Origin: an uncultured Bacteroidales bacterium | Lineage (GTDB): Bacteria; Bacteroidota; Bacteroidia; Bacteroidales; UBA932 | NCBI GenBank assembly: GCA_947167015.1 | Contig: CAMVGM010000001.1 | Span: 1-64,000, forward strand | Direction of reading: 5' to 3' | Length of the DNA stretch: 64,000 nt | Part shown: in pieces, positions 10,823-20,511 of the stretch | Layout of the letters: each line of letters starts with the position of its first letter | How positions within the stretch are numbered: the stretch's first letter is position 1 | Notes under the pieces: generated by a model | What the model saw: only the letters and a program-made list of their open reading frames with translations | The model's database searches: none | Told to the model about the DNA's origin: nothing | Translations under genes and position numbers: made by a program

Positions 10823-11380
10823 CTAGCCGATGAGCACCTTCTTGTAGCCCAGGCGATGGAGTTCGATGGCGGCGCCGATGCGGTACAGGACCGTGTAGCT
10901 GCGGGCGAGCAGATAGAAGCCGCGGGCGGTCTGCGTCTCTACGCCCTCGTGCTGCAGCAGTCCGAGCACGGCCAGGGCGCAGCTCAGCAAGGTGTCGGAG
11001 ATCTTCTTCGCCTCCGGGCCGTCCAGCGGCAGGCCCAGCACGTCCCGCAGGATGTGCTCGTCCATGTCGTCCCAGCCCCGGGAGCCGTACCAGGAACGGT
11101 ACGGGACATCCCGGTAGCGCTTCCAGTCGGCGTCCCAGCCCCAGGCCACGCCCAGGCCGAGGAAAGCCGCCCAGGCCAGGGCCGCTTCGGGATACTCGTT
11201 GAAATTGACCACCGCGTCGGCGATGTAATCCTTGATGTAGCAGTCCCACGCCCCGTCGATGTCGGGGTTCCGGACCAGGTCGGCGGGCAGCAGGCCCGCG
11301 CCGCTGCAGACCTTCACGAGACCGTCCTCGAGCAACTGCTCGAAGCGGTCCAGGTCACGTGTGTCCTGTTCCTGCGTCAT
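10823..11380 (-). CDS. Conserved hypothetical protein (Trp-rich)
   Basis: Complete ORF between uvrB and the RelA/SpoT gene; overlaps the latter by 4 bp; no recognised motif. Confidence 0.7.
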   Translation of the reverse strand: MTQEQDTRDLDRFEQLLEDGLVKVCSGAGLLPADLVRNPDIDGAWDCYIKDYIADAVVNFNEYPEAALAWAAFLGLGVAWGWDADWKRYRDVPYRSWYGSRGWDDMDEHILRDVLGLPLDGPEAKKISDTLLSCALAVLGLLQHEGVETQTARGFYLLARSYTVLYRIGAAIELHRLGYKKVLIG

Positions 11381-13476
11381 ACCCTGCGTATCTTGATGAC
11401 CTGCCGGAGGTTGGAAACCTGCGAGAGAACCTTGTCCAGCTCGGCGCTGGACGGTACCAGCAGGCGGATGGTGATTTCATAGGTGCCGGCGCGCAGGTTC
11501 TCCTTGACGTTGAAGGCACGCATCGACACCTTGAACTGCCCGATCACGCCCATGATGTCGCTGAGCACAGGGTGGTCCAGTTCGGCCGTGACGGAGAGCG
11601 TGCACTGGAAACTGCCGGTGGAGGCGTTATCCTGCCAGACGACCTTCTGGATGCGGTACGGGAAACGCTCGATCAGCCGGGCCGCGTTCGGGCAGGAGAT
11701 ACGGTGGATCTTGATCCCCTCCGTGCGCGTGACGAAGCCGAACACGTCGTCGCCGAAGACCGGGTTGCAGCACTTGGACATCTTGTAGTCCAGCCCCCGG
11801 ACGTTCTTCGCGCTCAGCACCAGGATATCGTCCGACCCCGATCCGGAAAAAGACTTCGGCGCAGCCTTTTCGGGCTCCTCGGGCACCGCCGCGGCGGGTT
11901 TTTCCTGCTGGGCGGCCTGCTTCCGCTGGATGTACGCCTTGATGTCGTTGACGTCCACCTCCTCGCGGGAGATGGCCGCCATGAACGGCAGGATGGACGG
12001 GTACTTGCGCGCTTTCAGGAACTCCATCAGCCACTCGTCGGGCAGTTCGAGCTTCCAGTTGCGCAGGCGCCGTTCCAGGATCTCACGGCCCTGCGAGGCG
12101 GCCTTGCGCTCCTCGGCGTCGAGTTCCTGCTTAATCTTGGTGCGCGCCTTGGACGAAACCACCCAGCCCAGCCAGTCGCGGTTCGGACGCTGGTCCTTGC
12201 GGGTGATCACCTCGACCAGGTCGCCCGTCTTGAGCTTCTCGCGGATGGGAACGGCCTTCCCGTTCACCCGGCCGCCGATGCAGCGGCAGCCCAGGCCGGA
12301 GTGGATATTGAAGGCGAAATCCAGCACCGACGCCCCCGTGGGCAGGATGCGCAGTTCGCCGGAGGGCGTAAATACGAAGATCTCCTTGTCCGGCGGGGCG
12401 GGCATCTCTTCCGGCGTGGCCTCCAGCGGATGCTCGAGCGCATCGCGCACCGTCTGCAGCCAGCGGTCCATCGATTCCTCGTGGCGTATGCCCTTGTAGG
12501 CCCAGTGGGCGGCGTTGCCGTTCTCCGCCTCGGCGTCCATCCGCTTCGTGCGGATCTGGACCTCCAGCGCCTTTCCCTTGCGGTTCTTCACCGTGATGTG
12601 CAGGGATTCGTAGCCGTTGGGACGCGGCGTGGTGAGCCAGTCGCGCAGGCGCTTCGTATCCGATTCGTACTCCTCGGTCACGTAGGAGAAAACCTTCCAG
12701 CAGAGATCCTTCTCCAGCTTGGGGTCATCCTCGCAGTCGATGATGAAACGGATGGCGAAAACGTCATAGACGCCCTCGAAAGGGACTTTCTGCACCTGCA
12801 TCTTGCGATAGATGGAGTAGGCGCTCTTGGTGCGTATCTTCAGTTTATAGACGATGCCGGCGTCGGAGAGCTTCTTCTTCAGCGGCTCGATGAACTCGGC
12901 AGTGATCTGCTCGCGGTCTTTCTCGGTGGCCTTCAGCTTGTTGGTGATGGCCCGGTACTGCTCGGGATCGGCGAAACGGAACCAGATGTTGCCGAGTTCG
13001 TTGTTGATGTTGTACAGGCCAAGCTGGTGGGCCAGCGGCATATAAAGCATCAGGGTCTCGAGAAGTTTCTGGTCGCGGGAGCCCTTGGGGAACATCTGCA
13101 GGGTGCGCATCACCTCCAGCCGGTCGGCGATCTTGATCACCGTCACGCGCGGGTCGGTCGAATACTGGACGATCAGGCGCTTGTAGTTCTCCGCTTCGAG
13201 GCGCGTGTCCCGGGGCTTGATGGTCGAGATCTTGTTCAGGCCGTCCACCATCGTCAGCACGTCCTGCGGGAACTCGCTGATGTCCACGTCCTTATGGGCG
13301 CGGGTGGCCTCGTGCAGATAGACGGCCGCCACGCAGGCCTCCGGCAGCCCGATCTCGTCGCTGACGATGCGGGCGACGTTGTCGGCGTGTCCGATGAAGG
13401 GCGTCCCGTCATAGCGGGTGTCGTCCTTGAGCGCCTCGAGCGCGACGGCGCGGGCTTTTCCCAACAGGTCTTCCAT
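11377..13476 (-). CDS. RelA/SpoT family (p)ppGpp synthetase with degenerate hydrolase site
   Basis: Synthetase motifs YDVFAIRFI, RPNGYESLHITV, EVQIRTKRMDAEAENGNAAHWAYKG; TGS and ACT C-terminus. N-terminal region has LHEATRA instead of LHDxxEDT. Confidence 0.93.
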   Translation of the reverse strand: MEDLLGKARAVALEALKDDTRYDGTPFIGHADNVARIVSDEIGLPEACVAAVYLHEATRAHKDVDISEFPQDVLTMVDGLNKISTIKPRDTRLEAENYKRLIVQYSTDPRVTVIKIADRLEVMRTLQMFPKGSRDQKLLETLMLYMPLAHQLGLYNINNELGNIWFRFADPEQYRAITNKLKATEKDREQITAEFIEPLKKKLSDAGIVYKLKIRTKSAYSIYRKMQVQKVPFEGVYDVFAIRFIIDCEDDPKLEKDLCWKVFSYVTEEYESDTKRLRDWLTTPRPNGYESLHITVKNRKGKALEVQIRTKRMDAEAENGNAAHWAYKGIRHEESMDRWLQTVRDALEHPLEATPEEMPAPPDKEIFVFTPSGELRILPTGASVLDFAFNIHSGLGCRCIGGRVNGKAVPIREKLKTGDLVEVITRKDQRPNRDWLGWVVSSKARTKIKQELDAEERKAASQGREILERRLRNWKLELPDEWLMEFLKARKYPSILPFMAAISREEVDVNDIKAYIQRKQAAQQEKPAAAVPEEPEKAAPKSFSGSGSDDILVLSAKNVRGLDYKMSKCCNPVFGDDVFGFVTRTEGIKIHRISCPNAARLIERFPYRIQKVVWQDNASTGSFQCTLSVTAELDHPVLSDIMGVIGQFKVSMRAFNVKENLRAGTYEITIRLLVPSSAELDKVLSQVSNLRQVIKIRRV

Positions 13477-13491
13477 GCTAACAAAGTTAGC
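13477..13491 (-). promoter_or_regulatory. -7 box within a perfect palindrome abutting the start codon
   Basis: Minus strand GCTAACTTTGTTAGC-ATG: the TAACTTTG box lies inside GCTAAC-TTT-GTTAGC. Confidence 0.65.
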
Positions 13492-13521
13492 AAAAAAAGC
13501 AATGCCGGAAGAAAAAGAAAA

Positions 13522-14613
13522 CTATTTTGCGGTAAAAGCGTCCATGATGCCCGTGGGGCGGCCTTCCATGTCGAAGGCGCCCAGCCGGTAGCCGCGGGGG
13601 CGGCAGCAGGGGTTCCAGTAGAAGAGGCCGTGGCAGTGCTCCGTGCCGCGGGCCATCTTCACGATCTCCTGCATCTGGCGCACGCTCTCGGCCATCTTGT
13701 CCGCGTCCTCGAGATTGACCTCCGCCCCCGTCTCCACGATCATCGACTCCTTGCCGAAACGCTCGTACACGTGGCCGATGTTGGCCTGGCAGTCGGCGAT
13801 GACCTTGTCGGCGTCGGTCAGGCCGTTCGTGGCCGCCCAGTAAGGATAGAGCGACATGCCCACCATGTCGTAGCGGGTGCCGTATTGCTCGAGGATGCCC
13901 AGGTTCCAGTCATACATTTCCTGGTCGTAACCGTTGTCCAGGTGCACGATCACCACCGCTTTCGGATAGACGCTCTTGACGGCTTCGTAGCCGGCATCCA
14001 GGAAACCGGCATATTGCTCCGGATCCAGGCGGCTGTGCCCCATATGCTCGGTCACTTCCGTCCCGACGTTGTTCCACAGCAGGCCATTCCGGGTCTCGTT
14101 GCCCACCTGCACCCACTTCACCTTGACGCCGTGGTCCTTGAGCAGCCGGAGCGTCTCGACGGTATGGGCCTTAAGGTCCTCCTTCATCTGCTCGTAGGTG
14201 TGCCCCACCCAGGAGCGCGGGATGGGCTGGTGGGCCGGGTCCGCCCAGGTGTCGCTGTAGTGGAAGTCGATCATCACCGCCATCCCCAGTTCCTTGGCGA
14301 TCAGCGCGTTGTACAGGACGTCCTCCTTGTTGCAGAGGCCGCGGAAATCCGTCGTGTCCACCGCCTGGCCGGGACGTCCCCAGCGGCGGGGCTGCACCCA
14401 GACGCGCAGCCGGACGGCGTTCAGGCCCATCTCTTTCATCAGGGCGGTGATCTCTTTCGGGCCGTTGCCCGCAGCGTCATAGTAATACTCGCCGCGGGCC
14501 TCCTGGCCGGCGGAGCCGCTGATGTCGGCGCCCAGCCAGAAAGGGTCGGCCTGCACGCAGGCGGTCGCCGCCAGGATCAGGCAGGCGGCCAGGATTCTCG
14601 ACAAGGTTCTCAT
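13522..14613 (-). CDS. Glycoside hydrolase family 53 (arabinogalactan endo-beta-1,4-galactanase)
   Basis: Signal peptide; FWLGADISGSAG, NAVRLRVWVQP, VMIDFHYSDTWADPAHQ, VKWVQVGNETRNGLLW. Confidence 0.88.
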   Translation of the reverse strand: MRTLSRILAACLILAATACVQADPFWLGADISGSAGQEARGEYYYDAAGNGPKEITALMKEMGLNAVRLRVWVQPRRWGRPGQAVDTTDFRGLCNKEDVLYNALIAKELGMAVMIDFHYSDTWADPAHQPIPRSWVGHTYEQMKEDLKAHTVETLRLLKDHGVKVKWVQVGNETRNGLLWNNVGTEVTEHMGHSRLDPEQYAGFLDAGYEAVKSVYPKAVVIVHLDNGYDQEMYDWNLGILEQYGTRYDMVGMSLYPYWAATNGLTDADKVIADCQANIGHVYERFGKESMIVETGAEVNLEDADKMAESVRQMQEIVKMARGTEHCHGLFYWNPCCRPRGYRLGAFDMEGRPTGIMDAFTAK

Positions 14614-15638
14614 GGGTTATGCTTTTTCCACTTTTCACGGGCCAGCTGCTGCATGTCGCGAACGGTGTCGTTCTCGTCCACGATCTCGCTGCCCAGCAGG
14701 GTCTCGATCATGTCCTCGAGGGTCAGGATGCCCTGGAAGCTGCCGTATTCGTTGATGATGATGGCGATCTGCTCGTCCTTGCTGAGCATCTCGTCCCAGA
14801 TCTTGTCCAGCGGCGTGTCTTCGTCGAAGGTCGCCACGTCGCGGCGGATCGAGCCGAGCGTCAGGTCGAACTTGTCCTCCGCCATCAGCTGGAGCGCCTC
14901 CATCCGCAGGATGTAGCCGGTGATGTACTCGTCGTTGTCGGCGTACACCGGGATGCGGCTGTGGTGGCGGTAGCGCTTGTTCTTGTAGAAGGACTTGAGG
15001 GTCATCGACTCCGGGGCAATCTCGCAGACGACGCGCGGCGTCATCACGTCCCAGGCCTTGACCTCGTCCATCGAAATCAGGTTCTGGATGATCGTGTTCT
15101 CGTCCTCCTCGAGGTCTCCCTCTTCTTCCGCGACGTTCGCCATCGCGCTCACTTCGTCGCGCGAGACGGCCGGTTCCTCCGTATCTTCCGGCGTGATCAG
15201 GCCGGAGAGCAGCTCGATGAGCAGCACCAGCGGGTACATCAGGAAGATCAGGGCGCGGATCATCGCGGTGGCGAAGCCCATCAGGGATTTCCAGCGCGTG
15301 GTGCCCAGGGTCTTGGGGATGATTTCCGAGAAAATGAGGATGAGGAAGGTCATCAGGGCGCTGACCAGGCCGAACCACTGCGAGCCGAAAAGCCGGGTGG
15401 CCTGGCTGCCCACCCCGGCCGCGCCGATGGTGTTCGCGATCGTATTGAGCGACAGGATGGCGGCGATCGGCCGGGAAGGATCCTGCTTGTATTCCTTGAA
15501 CCGGGTGGCAGGCTTGTAGCCTTCCTCCTCCCGCATCGTGATGTAGGAGATCGGGGTGGACATCAGCGTCGCCTCCAGGATGGAGCAGAGGAACGAGACG
15601 GCCATCGCCCCCAGCAGGAAAAGCAGCAGGAGAGCCAT
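14610..15638 (-). CDS. Hemolysin/CNNM-type membrane protein (DUF21 + CBS domains)
   Basis: TM N-terminus with IFSEIIPKTLGTTRW; CBS region AWDVMTPRVVCEI, IINEYGSFQGILTLEDMIETLLGSEIVDE. Confidence 0.9.
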   Translation of the reverse strand: MALLLLFLLGAMAVSFLCSILEATLMSTPISYITMREEEGYKPATRFKEYKQDPSRPIAAILSLNTIANTIGAAGVGSQATRLFGSQWFGLVSALMTFLILIFSEIIPKTLGTTRWKSLMGFATAMIRALIFLMYPLVLLIELLSGLITPEDTEEPAVSRDEVSAMANVAEEEGDLEEDENTIIQNLISMDEVKAWDVMTPRVVCEIAPESMTLKSFYKNKRYRHHSRIPVYADNDEYITGYILRMEALQLMAEDKFDLTLGSIRRDVATFDEDTPLDKIWDEMLSKDEQIAIIINEYGSFQGILTLEDMIETLLGSEIVDENDTVRDMQQLAREKWKKHNP

Positions 15639-15646
15639 ACGGGAGC

Positions 15647-16888
15647 CTAGAAGGTGTACTTGACCAGGAGCTGGATGCGGTTGTTGCAGACCCAGTGGAG
15701 GTCCTCGGTGGCCAGCCCGAACTTGGTGTTGTTGGTGAACTTGCCGTACTGGACGCCGGTCAGCTCATACTCCAGGCCGAAGGCCACCTTGCCGAGGTTA
15801 TAGACGAGTTCCGGGGTCACGCGGAACATCCGGTTCATGTTGGAGTAGCTGTTCTTGCTGAAATACAGGTCTCCGACAAGCTCCTTCGCGGTGCCGAAAT
15901 TGCGCACGTAACCGCCGAAGAGGACGGCCTGCACCTTCTTGCCGTAGCTGATGCTCAGCCAGGAAGAGCTGTTGCGAGTGGGGGTGTACTCCCAGCTGCC
16001 GTCCGAATTGATGGCGCTGACGCCGTAGCCGCCGTTCAGGTTCATGTGCTCGCCGGCCTGCGCGAAGATGGTCTTCGCCTTGATGGAGAACAGATCCTTG
16101 CTGTACTCGGCGTACAGGTACGGGCTGAAGGTGGTGATGCGGTCCTTGACCTTGCGGGTGCCGGTGACGTCCAGGTGACGCGGCCGGATGGAAAGCATGT
16201 CCACGCCCACGCGGCCGGTAAAGCCACCGTCCTTGAGGCTGAGGCCGAGGAAGAGCTCGGGAATGCCGCTGTACTTGATATAGTCGGCGGAGGCGCCGTT
16301 CGGGCCGGCGGAAGTGTACTGCATCTGCCAGAGCGCGGCGGCGGTCAGGGTGACCTTCTCGGACAGCTTGCCGTCCAGCACGACCTCGGGGGTGCGGGCG
16401 AAGGGACCAAGCGGGGCGCCGGTGTTGAGCGAGAAGACGTGCGGCATGTCAGCGGCCATCGGATGCCAGGACTGGCCGATCTTGATGGACGTGCCGTCCT
16501 TGGCCAGGGTCACGAAAGCCTGGCGGAGACGGAACAGGGCCGTGCCCGTCACGCCGGACACGCCGGCGTAGAAGTCGCCTTCGAACTTGGCGCCGATCTT
16601 CCAGCCTTCCACCTGATAGCCGGAGAGGTCCACGCCGAGGCGGGAGGTCAGGGCGGCGAAGGCGAAGGTATTCTGGGCGTTCAGGTCCTCGCCGTTCACG
16701 ATCTTCGTATCCTTGGGGACATAGTAGAAGAAGTCCTCGACGCCGTAGATGCTCTCGCGGGTATCCATCACGGCGAAACTGCGGACGAAGCCATAGGGCT
16801 TGAACTGGACGGTATTGTTGTCCTGGGCGGCGGCGTTGCCCGCCAGGGAGGCAGCCAGAAGGACTGCGGCTAAGATTCTCTTGGTCAT
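15647..16888 (-). CDS. Predicted outer-membrane porin-like protein
   Basis: Signal peptide, alternating beta-strand pattern, KIGQSWHPM, C-terminal aromatic residue (KYTF). Confidence 0.75.
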   Translation of the reverse strand: MTKRILAAVLLAASLAGNAAAQDNNTVQFKPYGFVRSFAVMDTRESIYGVEDFFYYVPKDTKIVNGEDLNAQNTFAFAALTSRLGVDLSGYQVEGWKIGAKFEGDFYAGVSGVTGTALFRLRQAFVTLAKDGTSIKIGQSWHPMAADMPHVFSLNTGAPLGPFARTPEVVLDGKLSEKVTLTAAALWQMQYTSAGPNGASADYIKYSGIPELFLGLSLKDGGFTGRVGVDMLSIRPRHLDVTGTRKVKDRITTFSPYLYAEYSKDLFSIKAKTIFAQAGEHMNLNGGYGVSAINSDGSWEYTPTRNSSSWLSISYGKKVQAVLFGGYVRNFGTAKELVGDLYFSKNSYSNMNRMFRVTPELVYNLGKVAFGLEYELTGVQYGKFTNNTKFGLATEDLHWVCNNRIQLLVKYTF

Positions 16889-16904
16889 GGTAGAGGTCAG
16901 TTTT

Positions 16905-18326
16905 TTATGCCCCGAAGGGGAAGATTTTGGTCAGCCAGAAGTAGCCGAGGACGAAGCCCACGACACCGATGATGATGCCCACCCGGGTCATGTCCTTCGT
17001 CTCGACCATGCCGGTAGAGGACGCGATGGCATTCGGCGGCGTGGAAATCGGGAAGAGCATGGCGAGGGAGGCGCACACGGCGATGTAGGAGATCATGGCC
17101 CGGGAACCGGCGGCGCCGAGGTCCATTCCCTCCGCGACCACGATGAGGATCGGGATGAGGAGCGCCGCGGTGGCGCTGTTCGAGATGAAGTTGGAGAGGA
17201 AGTAGCACACCAGGCCGGCGATGATCGTCACGAGCACCACGGACATGGTGCTGAACGGGATGGCGCCGATGAGCACCTTGGCGAGGCCGGTGCCCTGCAG
17301 GCAGGTGCCGAGGGCGAAACCGCCCGCGACCAGCCAGAGCACGCTCCAGTTGATCTCCTTGATGTCGTCGCGGGTGAAGATGCCGGTGGCGGTGAGCACG
17401 CCGAGCGGGATGAGCGCCACGACGTTGGAGTTGATCTTGGTCCACTGCTCCGTAGCCCACAGCAGGATGGTGCCGAGGAAGGTGACCCACACCACGGTGG
17501 TCTTCCAGTCCTTCTCGCGCTTGTTCTCAGGGATCTCGAGCACGATCTTCTCCGACTTGAAGGGGAAAAGGAGCTGGAGCACGATCCAGGCGATGACGAT
17601 CATGATGAGCACGTAGGGAATCATGCGCATGGACCATTCGCCGAAGGTCACGTCATAGCCGGCCTCAGCGAGGAACTTGACGGCGGTGGCGTTCGGCGGG
17701 GTGCCGATCGGGGTGCCGATACCGCCGATGTTCGCGGCGACCGGGATGGCCAGGGCAAGGCCGATCTTGCCCTTGTCGTCGGCGGGAAGCTTGGACAGGA
17801 CGGGCACCAGGAAGGCCAGCATCATGGCGGCGGTGGCGGTGTTCGACATGAACATCGAGAACACGGCGATCACGATGAGGAAGCCCAGGAGCACCATCTT
17901 CGGCTTCGTGCCGAACAAGGACAGCAGGGCGCGCGCCATGGTGACGTCCAGGCCGTATTTCTCCGCCACGATGGCGAGGACGAAACCTCCGAGGAAGAGC
18001 ATCACCACAGGGTCTGCGAAGGAGGCCATCAGGCTCTTGTAATCGACGAGCTGGCCGAGTTCGGGATTACAGAGGAAGCCGATACCTTTATTGGAAACTG
18101 TCAGCAAGGCGAATACGATCACCAGCAGGGAGGTAGTCCAGTTGGGGATGATCTCGAAGATCCACATCAGGGCTGCGAAAACGAAAAGCGCGATCACGCG
18201 CTGCTGGACCACGGTCAGTTCGGCGATGCCGAAAGCGCTGACGGGGAGGGCCCAGAGGATGATTGTGACGATCAGCACGATGGGCAGAAGGACACAATAC
18301 TTGACAGAAAACTTGCTGTTGGACAT
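16905..18326 (-). CDS. SLC13/DASS family anion symporter
   Basis: Multi-TM; GGIGTPIGTPPNA, SNTATAAMMLAFLVPVL, SNFISNSATAALLIPI, FPISTPPNAIA. Start at MSNSKFS. Confidence 0.9.
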   Translation of the reverse strand: MSNSKFSVKYCVLLPIVLIVTIILWALPVSAFGIAELTVVQQRVIALFVFAALMWIFEIIPNWTTSLLVIVFALLTVSNKGIGFLCNPELGQLVDYKSLMASFADPVVMLFLGGFVLAIVAEKYGLDVTMARALLSLFGTKPKMVLLGFLIVIAVFSMFMSNTATAAMMLAFLVPVLSKLPADDKGKIGLALAIPVAANIGGIGTPIGTPPNATAVKFLAEAGYDVTFGEWSMRMIPYVLIMIVIAWIVLQLLFPFKSEKIVLEIPENKREKDWKTTVVWVTFLGTILLWATEQWTKINSNVVALIPLGVLTATGIFTRDDIKEINWSVLWLVAGGFALGTCLQGTGLAKVLIGAIPFSTMSVVLVTIIAGLVCYFLSNFISNSATAALLIPILIVVAEGMDLGAAGSRAMISYIAVCASLAMLFPISTPPNAIASSTGMVETKDMTRVGIIIGVVGFVLGYFWLTKIFPFGA

Positions 18327-18454
18327 AAAACGGTAACTATTCTTCTTGTCTCTAAAAAGCGGCGCAAATTTAGACATTATTATACAATAAAACAAAGAGA
18401 ATCCGGGGATAAAAAAGTCTCGGCTCCTTGTAGGGAAAAATCGCCATTTATGGT

Positions 18455-18462
18455 TATTTTTG
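18455..18462 (+). promoter_or_regulatory. -7 box (TATTTTTG), start codon 4 nt downstream
   Basis: TAnnTTTG consensus directly preceding the GTG of the M3 peptidase gene. Confidence 0.55.
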
Positions 18463-18466
18463 TGTC

Positions 18467-20509
18467 GTGGAAAATCCGTTGCTGACCCCTTCTCCCCTGC
18501 CTTTCGGCGCCCCGCGCTTCGATGCGATCCGCGCGGAGCACTGGCTGCCCGCCTTCCGGACGGCCATCGCGGAAGCCCGCGCCGAAGCGGACCGGATCGC
18601 CGGCAACCCGGAAACGCCCACCTTCGCGAACACCGTCGAGGCGCTGGAATTCGCCGGGGACGCCCTGGAGCGCGTCAGCGGCCTCTTCTTCAACCTCCTC
18701 GAAGCCGAGAGCGACGACGGGATGCAGCGGATCGCGGAAGAGGTCTCCCCGCTGCTGACGGAATACGAGATGTATGTCTCCCTCAACGAAACGCTGTTCG
18801 CCCGGGTGAAGGCCGTCTATGACGCCCGCGCCGGGATCGACCTCGCCCCGGACCAGCGCAAGTTGCTGGAAGACAGTTACAAGGACTTCGTGCGCAGCGG
18901 TGCCCTGCTGGACCCGGAAGACAAGGAGACCTTCGCCGCCCTGCAGGAAGAACTCGACCTGCTGGAGCTGCGTTTCGGCAAGAACGCGCTCGACGCCACC
19001 AACGCCTTCACCCTGCACCTGACGGAGGAAGCGGACCTGGACGGGCTGCCGCAGTACGTCCGGGACGCCGCGGCGCAGGCCGCCCGCGAGAAGGGGCTGG
19101 ACGGCTGGGTCTTCGACCTCACCCGCCCCAGCTACGTCCCCTTCCTGCAGTTCAGCACCCGCTCCGACCTGCGCGAACGGCTCTGGCGCGCCTACAACGC
19201 CCGCGCCTTCGGAGAACCCTTCGACAACCGCGCCGTCTGCGTCCGCATCGCTTCCCTGCGGGCCCGCATCGCACGCCTGCTCGGCTATCCGACCTGGGCG
19301 GACTATGCCCTGGAGGACCGGATGGCGAAGGACGTCCCCGCCGTGCGGAAACTGCTGGACAGCCTGATGGCGCCTTCCCTGCCCGCCGCCCGGGAGGAAG
19401 TCGGGCGGCTGCTCGCCTATGCCCGGGAGCACGGCTACCGGGAGACGCAGATGCAGCCATGGGACTTCAGCTGGTGGTCCGAACGTTACCGCCAGGAACA
19501 CTTCGCGTTCAGCGAGGAGGAGCTCAAGCCCTATTTCCGGCTGGAAGACTGCATCGCCGCCGTCTTCGGCCTGGCCACGCGCCTGTACGGGCTGCGTTTC
19601 CTGCCGCGGACGGACCTGCCGGTGTATCATCCGGACGTGAAGGTATATGACGTGCAGGATGCGGACGGACGGCACCTGGCGCTGTTCTACGCGGATTTCT
19701 TCCCCCGCCCCGGCAAGCGCGGCGGCGCCTGGATGACCAATTTCCGGGAACTCTCCACCCCCGGCGGCGTAGAGCGGCGGCCGCTGGTGAGCATCGTCAC
19801 CAATTTCAGCAAGCCCTCCCCAGGCACGCCCTCGCTGCTCACGCACGACGAACTGACCACCTTCCTGCACGAATTCGGCCACGCCCTGCACGGGATGCTC
19901 GCCGAAGGGCGCTACCCCTCCCTGACGGGCACCAACGTCGCCCGCGACTTCGTCGAACTCCCCTCCCAGCTGATGGAGAACTGGGCGTTCGAGCCGGAAT
20001 TCCTGCGCCCCTTCGCCCGCCACTGGCAGACCGGCGAACCCATCCCGGATGCGCTCGTGGAGCGGCTCGTCGCCGCCAGGAACTTCCAGGCCGCCTATTT
20101 CCAGGTGCGCCAGCTGCGCTTCGGCCTGCTGGACCTGGCCTGGCATACGCTTCGGGACGGGATCCCCGATCCCGCCGGGGATGAGGTGGCCAGGCTGGAG
20201 CGGGAAGCCCTCGCCGGCTGCGCCACCCTGCCCGACATCCCCGGCAGCTGCATCTCCACCGCCTTCAGCCACATCTTCTCCGGCGGCTACTCCGCCGGCT
20301 ATTACTCCTACAAATGGGCGGAGGTACTCGAAGCCGACGCCTTCTCCCGCTTCCGCGAGGAAGGCATCTTCAACACCCGGACCGCCGCCTCCTTCCGCGA
20401 GAACGTCCTCTCGAAGGGCGGCAGCGAGGACGCCGCCGTCCTGTACCGCCGCTTCCGCGGGCATGACCCCGACCCGCAGGAACTGCTCAAGAAACTGGAA
20501 ATCATATAG
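18467..20509 (+). CDS. M3 family metallopeptidase (oligopeptidase A / peptidyl-dipeptidase type), GTG start
   Basis: TTFLHEFGHALHGMLAEG zinc motif; FSHIFSGGYSAGYYSYKWAEVLEADAF. Confidence 0.95.
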   Translation: MENPLLTPSPLPFGAPRFDAIRAEHWLPAFRTAIAEARAEADRIAGNPETPTFANTVEALEFAGDALERVSGLFFNLLEAESDDGMQRIAEEVSPLLTEYEMYVSLNETLFARVKAVYDARAGIDLAPDQRKLLEDSYKDFVRSGALLDPEDKETFAALQEELDLLELRFGKNALDATNAFTLHLTEEADLDGLPQYVRDAAAQAAREKGLDGWVFDLTRPSYVPFLQFSTRSDLRERLWRAYNARAFGEPFDNRAVCVRIASLRARIARLLGYPTWADYALEDRMAKDVPAVRKLLDSLMAPSLPAAREEVGRLLAYAREHGYRETQMQPWDFSWWSERYRQEHFAFSEEELKPYFRLEDCIAAVFGLATRLYGLRFLPRTDLPVYHPDVKVYDVQDADGRHLALFYADFFPRPGKRGGAWMTNFRELSTPGGVERRPLVSIVTNFSKPSPGTPSLLTHDELTTFLHEFGHALHGMLAEGRYPSLTGTNVARDFVELPSQLMENWAFEPEFLRPFARHWQTGEPIPDALVERLVAARNFQAAYFQVRQLRFGLLDLAWHTLRDGIPDPAGDEVARLEREALAGCATLPDIPGSCISTAFSHIFSGGYSAGYYSYKWAEVLEADAFSRFREEGIFNTRTAASFRENVLSKGGSEDAAVLYRRFRGHDPDPQELLKKLEII

Positions 20510-20511
20510 AT

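Noticed and set aside
8642-11482. 946-aa + strand ORF opposite uvrB
   Set aside because: Shadow ORF of uvrB; composition (H/V/A/D/L-rich) is that of antisense translation.
11359-14916. 1185-aa + strand ORF opposite the RelA/SpoT and GH53 genes
   Set aside because: Spans several real genes on the opposite strand; no start/promoter context.
18380-20464. 694-aa minus ORF opposite the M3 peptidase
   Set aside because: Antisense shadow of an HEFGH-containing peptidase gene.
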